A stretch of DNA of 64,000 bases from Pectinatus cerevisiiphilus (GCF_004341685.1 NZ_SMAA01000010.1:37978-101977); one strand, 5' to 3'. Positions 35,667-45,103 are shown, counted from the stretch's first letter. The notes: generated from the sequence alone by a model not told the origin. Numbers and translations: made by a program.

Positions 35667-36623
35667 ATGACAAATTATACAACCCGTCCCCTTATTGAAG
35701 GTGCGATGCTGACTGCTGTCACGGTCATTATGGCAATAATGGGAACAGCGTTGCCAATGTTCTTTTTTCTGGTATATATTCTTCCCGTTCCTATAGCGAT
35801 AAATATTTTTCGGCATGGTCTGCGTTGGGGACTTATTTCAATCGTTGCCTCCAGCCTGATAGCTGGTACTGTGTTTGGCGTTTATTCCGCTTTGTCAATA
35901 GTGACTGTTACACTATTTGTCAGTCCTGCACTTGGTATCGGGTTCAAACGTTTTTCACCTACTAAGAATCTTATTGTGGCAATGGCTGCTTCCGTCGTTT
36001 CGGTAGTTCTTGCACTTTGCGTAGCATTTTTCTTAATGCAGATAGATTTTCTAAAAGATATGCAGGATATACTTAATTCTGCTACGGAATCATCAATTGA
36101 GATGTATAAGGTAATGGGACTTGCCGACACTGACATCCAGACAAATGCAGAGCAATTGAGAAATATCATGAAGCTAATTATTTTGTCATTGCCTGCCGGG
36201 ATAGCTCTCTCTGCCGTTGGCAGTGCCCTTATCAATTTCCTTTTAACCCTTCGTCTTTTAAAAAGGCTGGGGGCAAAAGATCTTACAGGACTTCCTCCTT
36301 TTGAGTGTTGGCGGATGCCAATAATTTTCCTGTTTTTGTATGGATTTTCGTTAATTGGCATGTATTGGGGGAATACCCGGAGTATTGAATTGTTATACAA
36401 TATTTCGTTTAATATAAATTATTTTGCTTCTATGTTCTGCCGTTTGCAGGGTTTATCACTTTTATATTGTGCCTTGCAGCATTTTAAGCTACCCGTTCTT
36501 CCTAAAATCTTAATAATGTTTTTCGTTATCTTTACTCCCTTTATGGAAATTCTTATGTACGCCGGGTTGTTCGACATGATTTTCGATTACAGGGCCCGTC
36601 TTTCTAAAAGGGGCAGTAATTAG
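35667..36623 (+). CDS. yybS: YybS-family membrane protein (DUF2232)
   Basis: 318 residues with about eight hydrophobic helices and no soluble domain. The N-terminus TRPLIEGAMLTAVTVIMAIMG and the conserved pair FFLVYILPVPIAI are as in YybS/DUF2232 proteins, distantly related to ECF substrate-binding folds. The job is unknown, but it is almost always upstream of gdpP and rplI in Firmicutes, as here (15 nt to gdpP). A stretch about residues 130-170 is predicted soluble and polar. Confidence 0.82.
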   Translation: MTNYTTRPLIEGAMLTAVTVIMAIMGTALPMFFFLVYILPVPIAINIFRHGLRWGLISIVASSLIAGTVFGVYSALSIVTVTLFVSPALGIGFKRFSPTKNLIVAMAASVVSVVLALCVAFFLMQIDFLKDMQDILNSATESSIEMYKVMGLADTDIQTNAEQLRNIMKLIILSLPAGIALSAVGSALINFLLTLRLLKRLGAKDLTGLPPFECWRMPIIFLFLYGFSLIGMYWGNTRSIELLYNISFNINYFASMFCRLQGLSLLYCALQHFKLPVLPKILIMFFVIFTPFMEILMYAGLFDMIFDYRARLSKRGSN

Positions 36624-36638
36624 TTAAGGAGTGTAAAT

Positions 36639-38672
36639 ATGCCGCGCAGGTTATCTTCATGGATAGACATTTGCATAACACTTGTTATTATCGCTGGACT
36701 TCTTTTAACTCTTTTATGCTATAATATCTATCTGGCAGCAGCAGGGCTTTTATTGCTGATATGCCTTTTATTTTTTCTGAGGGAACGCAATCATGACCGG
36801 CAGGAAGCCTTGGCTGATTATTATCAAAACGTAGTAAAAAATATAAATGAATTATCTAATTTGGCGCTTGATAAACTTCCCCAGGTTATTCTTATTGTCG
36901 ATCATGACAGCCGTTTGGAATGGCATAATAATGAACTTGTAAGATGGCTTGGCAAGAAACCTGAATTGGGAACCGTTATCCACGAGTTTTGGCCCAGCCT
37001 TAATCTCGATCCGGTTTGGGGCCAAATCGGTGAAACCATTTTCAGCAACAATAATAAGTTTTATCTTCTCAAATACCGTCCGGTTTCCACTAATACAGAT
37101 CTAAACGGTCTTATGGCACTTTATGTTACCGATGTGACAAAATCAGAAGAATTCAAGCGCAATGCTGCTTCCCATGCTATTTTATTCGGTTATATCCAGA
37201 TTGATAATTATGATGATGCGTTGCAAGGCCTCAGTGAGGCACAGCGTACTTCTATTCTCTTTGAAACAAACAGCATTCTTGATAAATGGGCACATTCGTT
37301 GAAAGCCTTTTTACGCCGGCTTGATGATGACCTTTATATAATAGTGTTTGAACAACAGGCACTTGATTTGGCGATTGCCGATAAATTTGATGTGTTGGAT
37401 CGTGTCCGCAGTATGCGCGGCCCCAACAAATTCCCGATTACTTTAAGTATCAGTATTGTCAAAAATCGTGAGAATATTCCCATCGAAGATCTTGGCGCCC
37501 TTGTCCAATCAAATCTTGATTTGGTGCTTGGCCGTGGTGGTGATCAGGTTGCTATAAACATCGACGGTAAAATCAAGTTTTTCGGCGGAAAAACAAAGGC
37601 TGTAGAAAAGCATACACGGGTGAAATCACGTGTTGTTGCCCATGCTGTAAGTGATATAATTGAAAAAACGGATATGGTCTTTATTATGGGTCACCATAAC
37701 GAAGATTTTGACAGTCTTGGTGCGTCTATTGGCGTTGCTGCTATGGCGAAATTCCGGGAAAAAGAAGTACATATCATTCTTAGTGATATGAACGAAGGTA
37801 TCGATAAATTCGCTGAACTTGTCAAGGATAGTCCTGATTATGCGGGCATGTTTATCACCGAGGCAGAAGCCTTGAACCTGCCTGCCGTGAATCCGGTGCT
37901 CTTTGTTGTGGATACGCATATTCCACATCTTGTTGCCGGACCAAAGCTGCTGGAAAATGTTAAAAACGTCGTGGTTATTGACCACCATCGCCGTTCGGAA
38001 AGTGTTATCCAGAATCCTCTTTTAATCTATATAGAGCCATCGTCGTCTTCTACTAGTGAGCTTGTGACAGAACTGCTCATGTACTTTAGTGAAGATCCGT
38101 TGATTTCCCGTATTGATGCTACTGCGCTATATGCAGGTATTCTCGTAGATACGAAGAACTTTCAGATACAGACAGGAGTACGTACTTTTGATGCTGTCGC
38201 GTATCTGCGCCGCAATGGTGCTGACCCGCAGCTTGTCAGCCAGTTATTCCGTACCGATTACACGACAAATCTCGTCAAGGCCAAGGCTGTGTCCAATTCT
38301 AAGTTCTTTGAAGGTGGATTGGTCACTTCGGTTTGCCCTGATGATGCACCTAATATCCAAATAATTTCTGCACAGGTAGCTGATTTCCTACTCAGTATTG
38401 ACCAAGCACGTATGAGTTTGGTATTCTTTAAACTGGCACCAGATTCTATAGGCATTTGTGCCCGTTCATTTGGTGAGCTAAATGTCCAAGTCCTCATGGA
38501 AGCTTTTGGCGGCGGTGGACACATTAACGTGGCCGGAGCACAGGTGAAGCATGGTAATCTCCAGGAAATAGAAGAAAAAGCTATTGAATTAGCAAAAAAA
38601 ATAATAAAAGAGGTTGATAACAATGAAAGTAATCCTCGAACAGGATCTGAAAAAAGTAGGGAAGAAGGGTGA
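36639..38672 (+). CDS. gdpP: Cyclic-di-AMP phosphodiesterase GdpP (YybT)
   Basis: 677 residues in the full family plan: two N-terminal transmembrane helices (about 10-50), a PAS domain (about 80-170), a degenerate GGDEF domain (about 170-300), then DHH (MGHHNEDFDSLGASIG and VIDHHRRSE with metal-binding His/Asp) and DHHA1 (GGGGHINVAGAQV). It hydrolyses c-di-AMP to pApA at the membrane. AAGGAG precedes the ATG. Its last 50 nt overlap the start of rplI in another frame. Confidence 0.95.
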   Translation: MPRRLSSWIDICITLVIIAGLLLTLLCYNIYLAAAGLLLLICLLFFLRERNHDRQEALADYYQNVVKNINELSNLALDKLPQVILIVDHDSRLEWHNNELVRWLGKKPELGTVIHEFWPSLNLDPVWGQIGETIFSNNNKFYLLKYRPVSTNTDLNGLMALYVTDVTKSEEFKRNAASHAILFGYIQIDNYDDALQGLSEAQRTSILFETNSILDKWAHSLKAFLRRLDDDLYIIVFEQQALDLAIADKFDVLDRVRSMRGPNKFPITLSISIVKNRENIPIEDLGALVQSNLDLVLGRGGDQVAINIDGKIKFFGGKTKAVEKHTRVKSRVVAHAVSDIIEKTDMVFIMGHHNEDFDSLGASIGVAAMAKFREKEVHIILSDMNEGIDKFAELVKDSPDYAGMFITEAEALNLPAVNPVLFVVDTHIPHLVAGPKLLENVKNVVVIDHHRRSESVIQNPLLIYIEPSSSSTSELVTELLMYFSEDPLISRIDATALYAGILVDTKNFQIQTGVRTFDAVAYLRRNGADPQLVSQLFRTDYTTNLVKAKAVSNSKFFEGGLVTSVCPDDAPNIQIISAQVADFLLSIDQARMSLVFFKLAPDSIGICARSFGELNVQVLMEAFGGGGHINVAGAQVKHGNLQEIEEKAIELAKKIIKEVDNNESNPRTGSEKSREEG

Positions 38673-39069
38673 TATTGTCGAAGTATCAGAAGGATACGCG
38701 AAAAATTTCCTCTTCCCCAAAAATATTGCTATTGAAGCTACCGTTAATAATATAAATGTCGCCAAGGCCAAGAAGGGTTCTGCTGAAAGAAAACAGCAGC
38801 AGGCCCTTGATGAAGCACGGCTTATGGCTGCCCAACTGGCAAAAGTGGAAGTCAGTATTCCCGTACGCACAGGAGATGGCGGCAAACTGTTTGGCTCGGT
38901 GACGGGCAAGGATATTGCTGATGTATTGAAGAAGGACTTCAATATTGATGTCGATAAAAGAAAAATCTATGTAAAGAATGAAATAAAAAGTATCGGTGAT
39001 TATGATGCTGTGATCAAGGTGCATCCGACAATAACTGCAACTATAAAAGTCCACATCATTAACGAATAG
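38623..39069 (+). CDS. rplI: 50S ribosomal protein L9
   Basis: 148 residues, full length for bacterial L9. The N-terminal domain begins MKVILEQDLKKVGKKGDIVEV and contains GYAKNFLFPKNIAI; the long connecting helix is Lys/Ala/Glu-rich (about 40-75), followed by the C-terminal domain with GDGGKLFGSVTGKDIADVL. It binds 23S rRNA near the L1 stalk. I start at the ATG 38623 with AGAGGT upstream. The gene begins inside gdpP (50-nt overlap), so it is translationally coupled. Confidence 0.95.
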   Translation: MKVILEQDLKKVGKKGDIVEVSEGYAKNFLFPKNIAIEATVNNINVAKAKKGSAERKQQQALDEARLMAAQLAKVEVSIPVRTGDGGKLFGSVTGKDIADVLKKDFNIDVDKRKIYVKNEIKSIGDYDAVIKVHPTITATIKVHIINE

Positions 39070-39105
39070 GCAGCTTCTTGTTGTGCATCAATTATGTACT
39101 ACACG

Positions 39106-39156
39106 ACCCGCTCTGAAAAGCCTTGCGCTTACGAAAGCGTCACGCTCAGAGCGGGT
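39106..39156 (+). terminator. Large imperfect hairpin after rplI
   Basis: ACCCGCTCTGA (39106-39116) pairs with TCAGAGCGGGT (39146-39156), with an inner GCGCTT/AAGCGT helix. No T-tract follows, so it may be a weak terminator or an mRNA-stabilising structure between rplI and lonC. Confidence 0.45.
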
Positions 39157-39221
39157 TAGTCATCATGCTGGAAGAATGAACTTCTGCAGCTAGAAATCAT
39201 ACTCTTAATAAAGGAATTATT

Positions 39222-41177
39222 ATGTCACTCAAAAAATTTCTGCAAAAATATTTGCAAAAAAAAGGTAATGCGCCGGCTGCCCATGAAGTTGAGGCTCCAT
39301 TGCCGCCAACCAGCACATATTCTTTAAATCCCATTGCCAAGGATGTAGATGCTGTCTACAATATTCTGGTCGATATAATCGGCTCAGAAAAATTAGTTTT
39401 AAAGGCGGGTAAACTTGACGCAATTAATCTGCTTCGCTCGGCAAAATATCCCGAAAGAGTGCTTGCTCTCCAGAAAATTATTTATGAAGACCCAACACTT
39501 GAAACGCTTCCCACTGATAAAGAAATTCCAGACATTTTAACGGCAATGACTGAAAAAATTGCCGATATAGTTGCCCGCCGCAATATGGAAGAAAAAATTG
39601 AAAAACGTATAGCCGAAAAAATGGAAGAAAACCATCAGGATTATCTTGAAGATATACGTATGCAGGTGTTAAAGGACGAACAACCGGAAGAAGATTCTCC
39701 ACAGGCGAAATCGAAACTACAGAAACTGGAAGAATTAGAAAAGATAAATCTGACACAATCTGTTATGGAGCTTCTACGCCCGCAAACACTTGAGGAAATA
39801 GTGGGGCAGGAACGGGCTGTTTATGCTTTGAAAGCAAAACTGACCTCACCGTATCCACAACATCTTATTCTCTACGGGCCGCCTGGGGTAGGGAAGACAA
39901 CAGCGGCGAGGCTTGTCCTTGCTGCTGCCTGCAAAGAAAAATACACTCCTTTTGGGGAAAATGCGCCTTTTATTGAAACAGATGGGACAACGCTTCGCTG
40001 GGACCCGCGTGATATGACTAATCCACTCTTGGGCTCAGTGCATGACCCTATTTATCAGGGAGCCCGTAAAGATCTCGCTGATGGTGGTATTCCTGAACCA
40101 AAACCGGGACTTGTTACAGATGCGCATGGTGGTATTTTATTCATAGATGAAATCGGTGAAATGGACGAAATGCTGCAAAATAAACTTTTAAAGGTTTTGG
40201 AAGATAAAAGGGCTTATTTTGAATCAGCTTACTATGATCCCAGCGACCCTGCCATCCCACAATATATACGCAGACTTTTTGAAAAAGGGGCACCTGCTGA
40301 TTTTGTTTTGATTGGCGCTACTACACGTGACGCTGCATATATAAATCCGGCACTGCGTTCACGCTGTGCTGAAATATATTTTGAACCGCTGACACCTAAA
40401 CATATAGAGAAAATAGTATACAATGCGGCTGAAAAACTCAAAGTAAATCTTGCCGACGGTGTAGCGGAAACTATTAGTGAATATACCATTGAAGGGCGCA
40501 AGGCCATTAATATACTTGCAGATGCCTATAGCCTTTCTTTGCAAAATAAAAAAGATGCTGCCAGAGATACGATTATTACCTTGCAGGATATTTATCAGGT
40601 AGCCCAGGTTAGCCGGCTGTCCCCCTTTGTTACTAAAAAGGCTTCGGATGTACCACAAGCGGGCAAAATCTTCGGCCTTGGCGTAGCAGGCTTTATTGGT
40701 TCGGTTATTGAAATTGAAGCAGTCGCTTTTGAGACACTTCGAAAAGGACGCGGTACTGTACGCTTTAATGATACCGCGGGCAGCATGGCTAAGGATTCAG
40801 TTTTTAATGCCGCTGCTGTTGTCCGTAAACTTACAGGAAAAGATATCCATGATTATGATATTCATATAAATGTTATTGGCGGTGGTAATATTGACGGCCC
40901 TTCAGCAGGAACAGCTATTCTTACAGTGCTGGTTTCCGCATTAACGGGTAAAAAAATTCGTCAAGATACGGCTGTTACCGGCGAAATATCTATACAGGGA
41001 AAAGTGATGCCTGTCGGTGGTGTTTTTGAAAAAGCTTATGGTGCGCGTCAAGCAGGCATGAGCCGACTCATTATTCCAAAGGAAAACGAGAAGGATATTC
41101 CTGATGATCTGCTTGGATTGAAAATTTTTACAGTAGAAACTGCGCAAGAAGCTTTAGATCTTCTTTTAACCGAGTAG
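39222..41177 (+). CDS. lonC: Lon-like ATP-dependent protease LonC
   Basis: 651 residues. A helical, coiled-coil-prone N-terminal segment (about 110-190, Glu/Lys-rich) precedes the AAA+ module: Walker A YGPPGVGKTTAARL (about 217-230), Walker B GGILFIDEIGEMD, then the Lon protease domain with the catalytic Ser in GPSAGTAIL and Lys in GKVMPVGGVFEKAYGA. It lacks the large Lon N-domain and membrane helices, as LonC does. The start is ATG near AAAGGAA. It lies between rplI and dnaB, a conserved position in Firmicutes. Confidence 0.9.
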   Translation: MSLKKFLQKYLQKKGNAPAAHEVEAPLPPTSTYSLNPIAKDVDAVYNILVDIIGSEKLVLKAGKLDAINLLRSAKYPERVLALQKIIYEDPTLETLPTDKEIPDILTAMTEKIADIVARRNMEEKIEKRIAEKMEENHQDYLEDIRMQVLKDEQPEEDSPQAKSKLQKLEELEKINLTQSVMELLRPQTLEEIVGQERAVYALKAKLTSPYPQHLILYGPPGVGKTTAARLVLAAACKEKYTPFGENAPFIETDGTTLRWDPRDMTNPLLGSVHDPIYQGARKDLADGGIPEPKPGLVTDAHGGILFIDEIGEMDEMLQNKLLKVLEDKRAYFESAYYDPSDPAIPQYIRRLFEKGAPADFVLIGATTRDAAYINPALRSRCAEIYFEPLTPKHIEKIVYNAAEKLKVNLADGVAETISEYTIEGRKAINILADAYSLSLQNKKDAARDTIITLQDIYQVAQVSRLSPFVTKKASDVPQAGKIFGLGVAGFIGSVIEIEAVAFETLRKGRGTVRFNDTAGSMAKDSVFNAAAVVRKLTGKDIHDYDIHINVIGGGNIDGPSAGTAILTVLVSALTGKKIRQDTAVTGEISIQGKVMPVGGVFEKAYGARQAGMSRLIIPKENEKDIPDDLLGLKIFTVETAQEALDLLLTE

Positions 41178-41275
41178 TGCAAAATAGATGCACGAGCTTT
41201 CTATAAAGGGCAGCATTTACAATACCTTTTATATTCCTGTTGAAGCAGTAGTTTCATAGAGAGGAGCCATGAATT

Positions 41276-42619
41276 TTGATTGACAGAGTCCCCCCGCAAA
41301 ATATTGAAGCTGAGCAGTCAGTACTTGGCGCTATGATCATATCCCGTGATGCGATCACAGAAGCCGCACAGCTTCTTGTTGATACGGATTTCTATCGGGA
41401 GGCGCACCGCATCACCTTCTCAGTGATGATAGATATTTTTAACCGCAACGACCCAGTTGACTTGATAACTGTAACGGAACAACTGCGGAAAACAAATCAA
41501 TTGGAAAAAGTGGGCGGTATAACGTTCTTGACTGCTTTGGCCAATAGCGTCCCTACCGCGGCCAATATAGCCTATCATGCCAAAATTGTAAAAGAAAAAG
41601 CCCAATTGCGTGCACTTATCAATACGGCTACAACGATAGCAGCTATGGGCTATGAAGATGATGAAAATGTAGATACCATTCTCGATAAATCAGAAAAAAT
41701 GGTTTTGGAAGTTGCTGCTAATCGTACTGTTGGCGACTTTATGCCAATAAAAACGATCCTTCTTGATACGTTTAGTAAAATTGAACAAATGCATGAAGCA
41801 AAAGGTGGCATAACGGGTTTGTCCACAGGTTTTAAGGATCTGGACAAGTTAACGTCAGGATTCCAGCCATCTGACCTGATCCTTGTGGCAGCTAGACCGA
41901 GTATGGGCAAGACGGCATTTACGTTGAATATTGCTACCCATGCAGCTGTCCGCAAAAAAGAACCTGTTGCTTTTTTCTCTCTGGAAATGTCGAAGGAACA
42001 ACTTGTCCAGCGTATGCTTTGTTCTGAAGGAACCATTGATTCACAGCGTATGCGTACTGGCGGGCTGGTTGATGATGATTGGCAGCGCCTTATCAGCGCG
42101 GCAGACAGACTTTCATCTGCGCCTATTTTTATTGATGATACGCCAGGTATAACGATAATGGAACTTCGCTCGAAAGCACGTCGCTTGAAAATTGAAAAGG
42201 GACTGTCGCTGGTAATAATCGATTATCTGCAATTGATGCAGGGAAGAGGCGGCAGCAGAGGAGATAACAGGCAACAGGAAATTTCTGAAATTTCCCGTTC
42301 ACTCAAAGCTTTGGCGCGTGAACTCAATGTTCCGGTTGTGGCATTGTCACAGCTGAGCCGCAGCGTGGAATCCCGTCAAATAAAAAAACCTATGCTCAGC
42401 GATTTGCGGGAATCCGGTTCTTTGGAACAAGATGCTGATATTGTTATGTTTTTATATAGGGAAGATTATTATGATCCGGATACTGAAAATAAAAATATAA
42501 CTGATGTCATTATTGCTAAACACCGCAACGGTCCTGTCGATACCATCCAGCTTTACTTTCAAAAGGAATTTACCAGGTTTGGCAATTTGGCGCGTGAGCA
42601 AATGCCACCTGCTCCATAA
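41276..42619 (+). CDS. dnaB: Replicative DNA helicase
   Basis: 447 residues. The N-terminal domain begins (M)IDRVPPQNIEAEQSVLGAMI; the RecA-like helicase domain has Walker A ARPSMGKTAF, Walker B LVIIDYLQLMQG, and SQLSRSVE followed by SDLRESGSLEQDADIVMFLYRE. It unwinds DNA at the fork as a hexamer. The start is TTG, 10 nt after GAGGAG; the only ATG nearby (41269) opens a four-codon frame that stops across the TTG. Last gene of the yybS-to-dnaB cluster. Confidence 0.95.
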   Translation: MIDRVPPQNIEAEQSVLGAMIISRDAITEAAQLLVDTDFYREAHRITFSVMIDIFNRNDPVDLITVTEQLRKTNQLEKVGGITFLTALANSVPTAANIAYHAKIVKEKAQLRALINTATTIAAMGYEDDENVDTILDKSEKMVLEVAANRTVGDFMPIKTILLDTFSKIEQMHEAKGGITGLSTGFKDLDKLTSGFQPSDLILVAARPSMGKTAFTLNIATHAAVRKKEPVAFFSLEMSKEQLVQRMLCSEGTIDSQRMRTGGLVDDDWQRLISAADRLSSAPIFIDDTPGITIMELRSKARRLKIEKGLSLVIIDYLQLMQGRGGSRGDNRQQEISEISRSLKALARELNVPVVALSQLSRSVESRQIKKPMLSDLRESGSLEQDADIVMFLYREDYYDPDTENKNITDVIIAKHRNGPVDTIQLYFQKEFTRFGNLAREQMPPAP

Positions 42620-42636
42620 TAGAAAAGTAATTAAAA

Positions 42637-42665
42637 AAGGCGAACCTGTTCAAAAGGTTCGCCTT
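42637..42665. terminator. Hairpin after dnaB
   Basis: AAGGCGAACC/GGTTCGCCTT 10-bp stem. The T-tract is on the minus strand (six T), so it stops minus-strand transcripts from the DeoR gene better than dnaB. Confidence 0.65.
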
Positions 42666-42792
42666 AGCAATTGCCATAATAATTATGTATCTTATATAAA
42701 ATTTATTCATCCGAAATACAAACCATATTTGTTGACAAAATCATGCCATGTATTTAGAATGAATAACTGCAAGGATTTATCATCTTACTTAT

Positions 42793-42822
42793 CCCTTAAC
42801 TTTTATAGTTAAGGGCTTTTTT
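42793..42822 (+). terminator. Terminator of dnaB
   Basis: CCCTTAAC/GTTAAGGG stem, 7-nt loop, then CTTTTTTT. The sequence between this and dnaB otherwise shows nothing. Confidence 0.75.
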
Positions 42823-42830
42823 TATCTTTA

Positions 42831-43580
42831 TCAATAGGCAACCGTCACGTCAATATGATTTTTTTCTAGAAGTTTTTTTACTTCATCACTGACGCCGCTG
42901 TCTGTTACAATTTTACTTACTTCAGAAAATCTGAATTGTAGGACTACTCCCTGTTTTTGGAATTTGCTGGAATCAGTTAAAATAATTACTTGGCGGGCTG
43001 ATTCAGCCATATTGTGGACAGCTTCCATGCGCATCATTTCTCCACTTGTAAAACCAACCTTAGGAATAAAACCATCGGTGCCAATAAACAGCTTATCTAC
43101 AAAAAATTCGTTGGCAAATTTCTTCAGCAACGGACCAACCATTGCTTGCGTTTCCCGCTGATATTCGCCACCAAGCAATATGATCCGCACATTTCCCTTA
43201 TCTCGTATATAAGACGCTATAAAGGCTGAATTTGTAATAATGGTAATATCTTTTTTTGTTTTTGCTACCTGTTCAGCTAAGAGTGTGCAGCTTGACCCGG
43301 ATTCTACCATTATCGTTTCACCGTCAGAAACCATCTCAGCAGCAGCCACAGCTATTTTCATTTTGCTCTCATAGCGGACGGCAAGTTTATTATTCACATC
43401 ATCTGCTTTCCGGCATAAGGCATAACCATGTTCTCTGTCTAACAAGCCCCTTTCGGCTAAGATGTCCAAATCTTTACGAATCGTAACTTGTGATACATCC
43501 AGCATTTCGGCTAGACGATTAACCTCGACTTTTTTGTATTCGTTTACGACATCAAGAATTTGTGCATGTCTGTCATTCAT
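42831..43580 (-). CDS. DeoR/GlpR-family transcriptional regulator
   Basis: 249 residues. N-terminal DeoR helix-turn-helix: VNRLAEMLDVSQVTIRKDLD (about residues 18-37) with ERGLLDREHGYA after it; the C-terminal DeoRC sugar-phosphate sensor domain has VESGSSCTLLAEQV, ITNSAFIASYI, LLGGEYQRETQAMVGP and IGTDGF. Start at ATG 43578-43580, 6 nt after AGGGGG. Family members respond to phosphorylated sugars. The likely target is uncertain: the only nearby gene on the same strand is the EIIB-like protein upstream, separated by a terminator. Confidence 0.88.
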   Translation of the reverse strand: MNDRHAQILDVVNEYKKVEVNRLAEMLDVSQVTIRKDLDILAERGLLDREHGYALCRKADDVNNKLAVRYESKMKIAVAAAEMVSDGETIMVESGSSCTLLAEQVAKTKKDITIITNSAFIASYIRDKGNVRIILLGGEYQRETQAMVGPLLKKFANEFFVDKLFIGTDGFIPKVGFTSGEMMRMEAVHNMAESARQVIILTDSSKFQKQGVVLQFRFSEVSKIVTDSGVSDEVKKLLEKNHIDVTVAY

Positions 43581-43599
43581 ACAATTACCCCCTTTTACA

Positions 43600-43628
43600 A
43601 GTATAACATATACATCTTTCGTATGCAA
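43600..43628 (-). promoter_or_regulatory. Promoter of the DeoR-family gene
   Basis: -35 TTGCAT (43623-43628, reverse), 17-nt spacer, -10 TATACT (43600-43605, reverse), about 15 nt from the ribosome binding site. Confidence 0.65.
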
Positions 43629-43688
43629 AAAAAATATTATGATTGTTATTAATCTTTATTTTCATATTTATTTATTATTCATATGAAA

Positions 43689-43722
43689 CAAAAAATCCGC
43701 TTATTCAAAAGCGGATTTTTTG
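43689..43722. terminator. Bidirectional terminator
   Basis: CAAAAAATCCGC pairs with GCGGATTTTTTG (12 bp, 10-nt loop). It separates the EIIB-like gene from the DeoR gene on the minus strand. Confidence 0.8.
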
Positions 43723-43796
43723 TTTGAAGATAAATAAATTATTTTTTTTAGAAAAAAGGAAATATCTTATTTAGTAAACTAGCAGCTTTATAATAA

Positions 43797-44135
43797 TTAA
43801 ACTGCTGTCAAGCTTCTGCTTTGGACATCGACATGTTTTATGGCGGCAGAGAGCACTGCAGCCGGATCGGCAAATATTCTATTGGTAAGTGTCCGCCAAA
43901 CAGGTATACCGCTGAAGCGTTCTACGCCAGTAAGCGGTGTATCGCCTGTCAAAATTGCCACATCACACAAAGATATTTCCGCTTCAGTGAGATGCCTATG
44001 GGTTAAAGGATATTCTTGTATTTCTATTTTCAGGTCGATACCTTTACTTCCAGCAGCTTTGCTCAAAGCATTAGCAGCCCTGTAAAGTTCAAGTTCATTT
44101 TGTGTATTTGCCAAAACTGCAACAATTTTGTACAT
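43797..44135 (-). CDS. Stand-alone PTS fructose-EIIB-like protein lacking the phospho-cysteine
   Basis: 112 residues. The C-terminal two thirds follow the fructose-type PTS EIIB pattern (ALSKAAGSKGIDLKIEIQ, then LTEAEISLCDVAILTGD, GVERFSGIPVW, FADPAAVLSAAI). At the N-terminus, where active EIIBs have the phosphorylated Cys in a CPTG loop, this protein reads VLANTQNE: no cysteine and no Pro-Thr-Gly. The only Cys is in the middle of the chain. It therefore cannot act as a phosphocarrier and may be a sensor or regulator. No EIIA or EIIC is nearby; a DeoR regulator lies downstream. Confidence 0.6.
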   Translation of the reverse strand: MYKIVAVLANTQNELELYRAANALSKAAGSKGIDLKIEIQEYPLTHRHLTEAEISLCDVAILTGDTPLTGVERFSGIPVWRTLTNRIFADPAAVLSAAIKHVDVQSRSLTAV

Positions 44136-44380
44136 TGGTCAACGCCTCCATCTTTTCATATGTAATTTAATTATTTACGAATGAGTATATTTAAAATATA
44201 TAACATAATTATATATTTGTCAATAAGACTCGTATAAATTTCAAAAGAAATATGCGGAAATTTACCCATTATATATTTTATTGCCTAAGTCATATATTGG
44301 GCTATTGTATTATGTTTTTCAATTATATAAAAATATGATACAATTATGTACATATAAAATGCTTTAGGAAGTGGATAATT

Positions 44381-45103
44381 ATTTTTACCGGAACAATCGT
44401 TAATACGGCGGCAATAATAGGCGGTGGCATCGTTGGCCTGACAATAAAAAAGGGACTTACTGCCAATATGCAGGAGACTTTGATGAAGGCATTGGGGGTA
44501 GCTACCTTGTTCATTGGTTTGAGCGGTGCGTTAGCTAAATTGTTAATCATTGAAAATGACCGTCTCCAGACTACAGGTCTTATGCTTATGGTCTTTTCTC
44601 TTGTATTGGGTACTATAGTTGGTGAATTAATAGACATTGAAAAGCTTTTGGCCTCTATGGGTGACCGGCTCAAGAAATTGTTGCACATAAAACAAAATAA
44701 TAACTTTGCTGAATCTTTTGTGACGGTCACCATTGTTGTCTGTGTCGGGGCAATGGCAATAATAGGTTCGCTGGAGGATGGCATTCATAATGACTCGACT
44801 ATTCTTTTCACAAAATCAATTTTGGATGGCGTAATAGTCATGATTTTTGCGTCAACGATGGGGGTTGGGGCAGTATTTTCCGCTGTACCGCTTTTTTTTT
44901 ATCAGGCCGGTTTATCCCTTGCAGCAGTTTCAATCGCGCCTTATTTGAGTAATAATATGCTGGATGGGTTGTCGGCAGTCGGTTCGGTACTCATCTTTAT
45001 TGTCGGCATTAATCTGATATTTGGTAAAAGGATGCATATCCGTGTGGGCAATATGCTGCCTTCAGTGCTGATTCCCATAATTTATTACGCATTGAATGTG
45101 TAA
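44381..45103 (+). CDS. DUF554 membrane protein, apparently with ATT start
   Basis: About 240 residues with seven or so hydrophobic helices. The family N-terminus (M)FTGTIVNTAAIIGGGIVGL is readable from 44381, but no ATG, GTG or TTG occurs in frame between the upstream stop (44336) and the ATG at 44468. An ATT at 44381-44383 stands 9 nt after AGGAAG and aligns with the family start. Starting at 44468 would remove the first helix. Later family motifs: GMAIIGSLEDGI-like MAIIGSLEDG, and STMGVGAVFSAVP. DUF554 proteins are of unknown function. Confidence 0.78.
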   Translation: MFTGTIVNTAAIIGGGIVGLTIKKGLTANMQETLMKALGVATLFIGLSGALAKLLIIENDRLQTTGLMLMVFSLVLGTIVGELIDIEKLLASMGDRLKKLLHIKQNNNFAESFVTVTIVVCVGAMAIIGSLEDGIHNDSTILFTKSILDGVIVMIFASTMGVGAVFSAVPLFFYQAGLSLAAVSIAPYLSNNMLDGLSAVGSVLIFIVGINLIFGKRMHIRVGNMLPSVLIPIIYYALNV

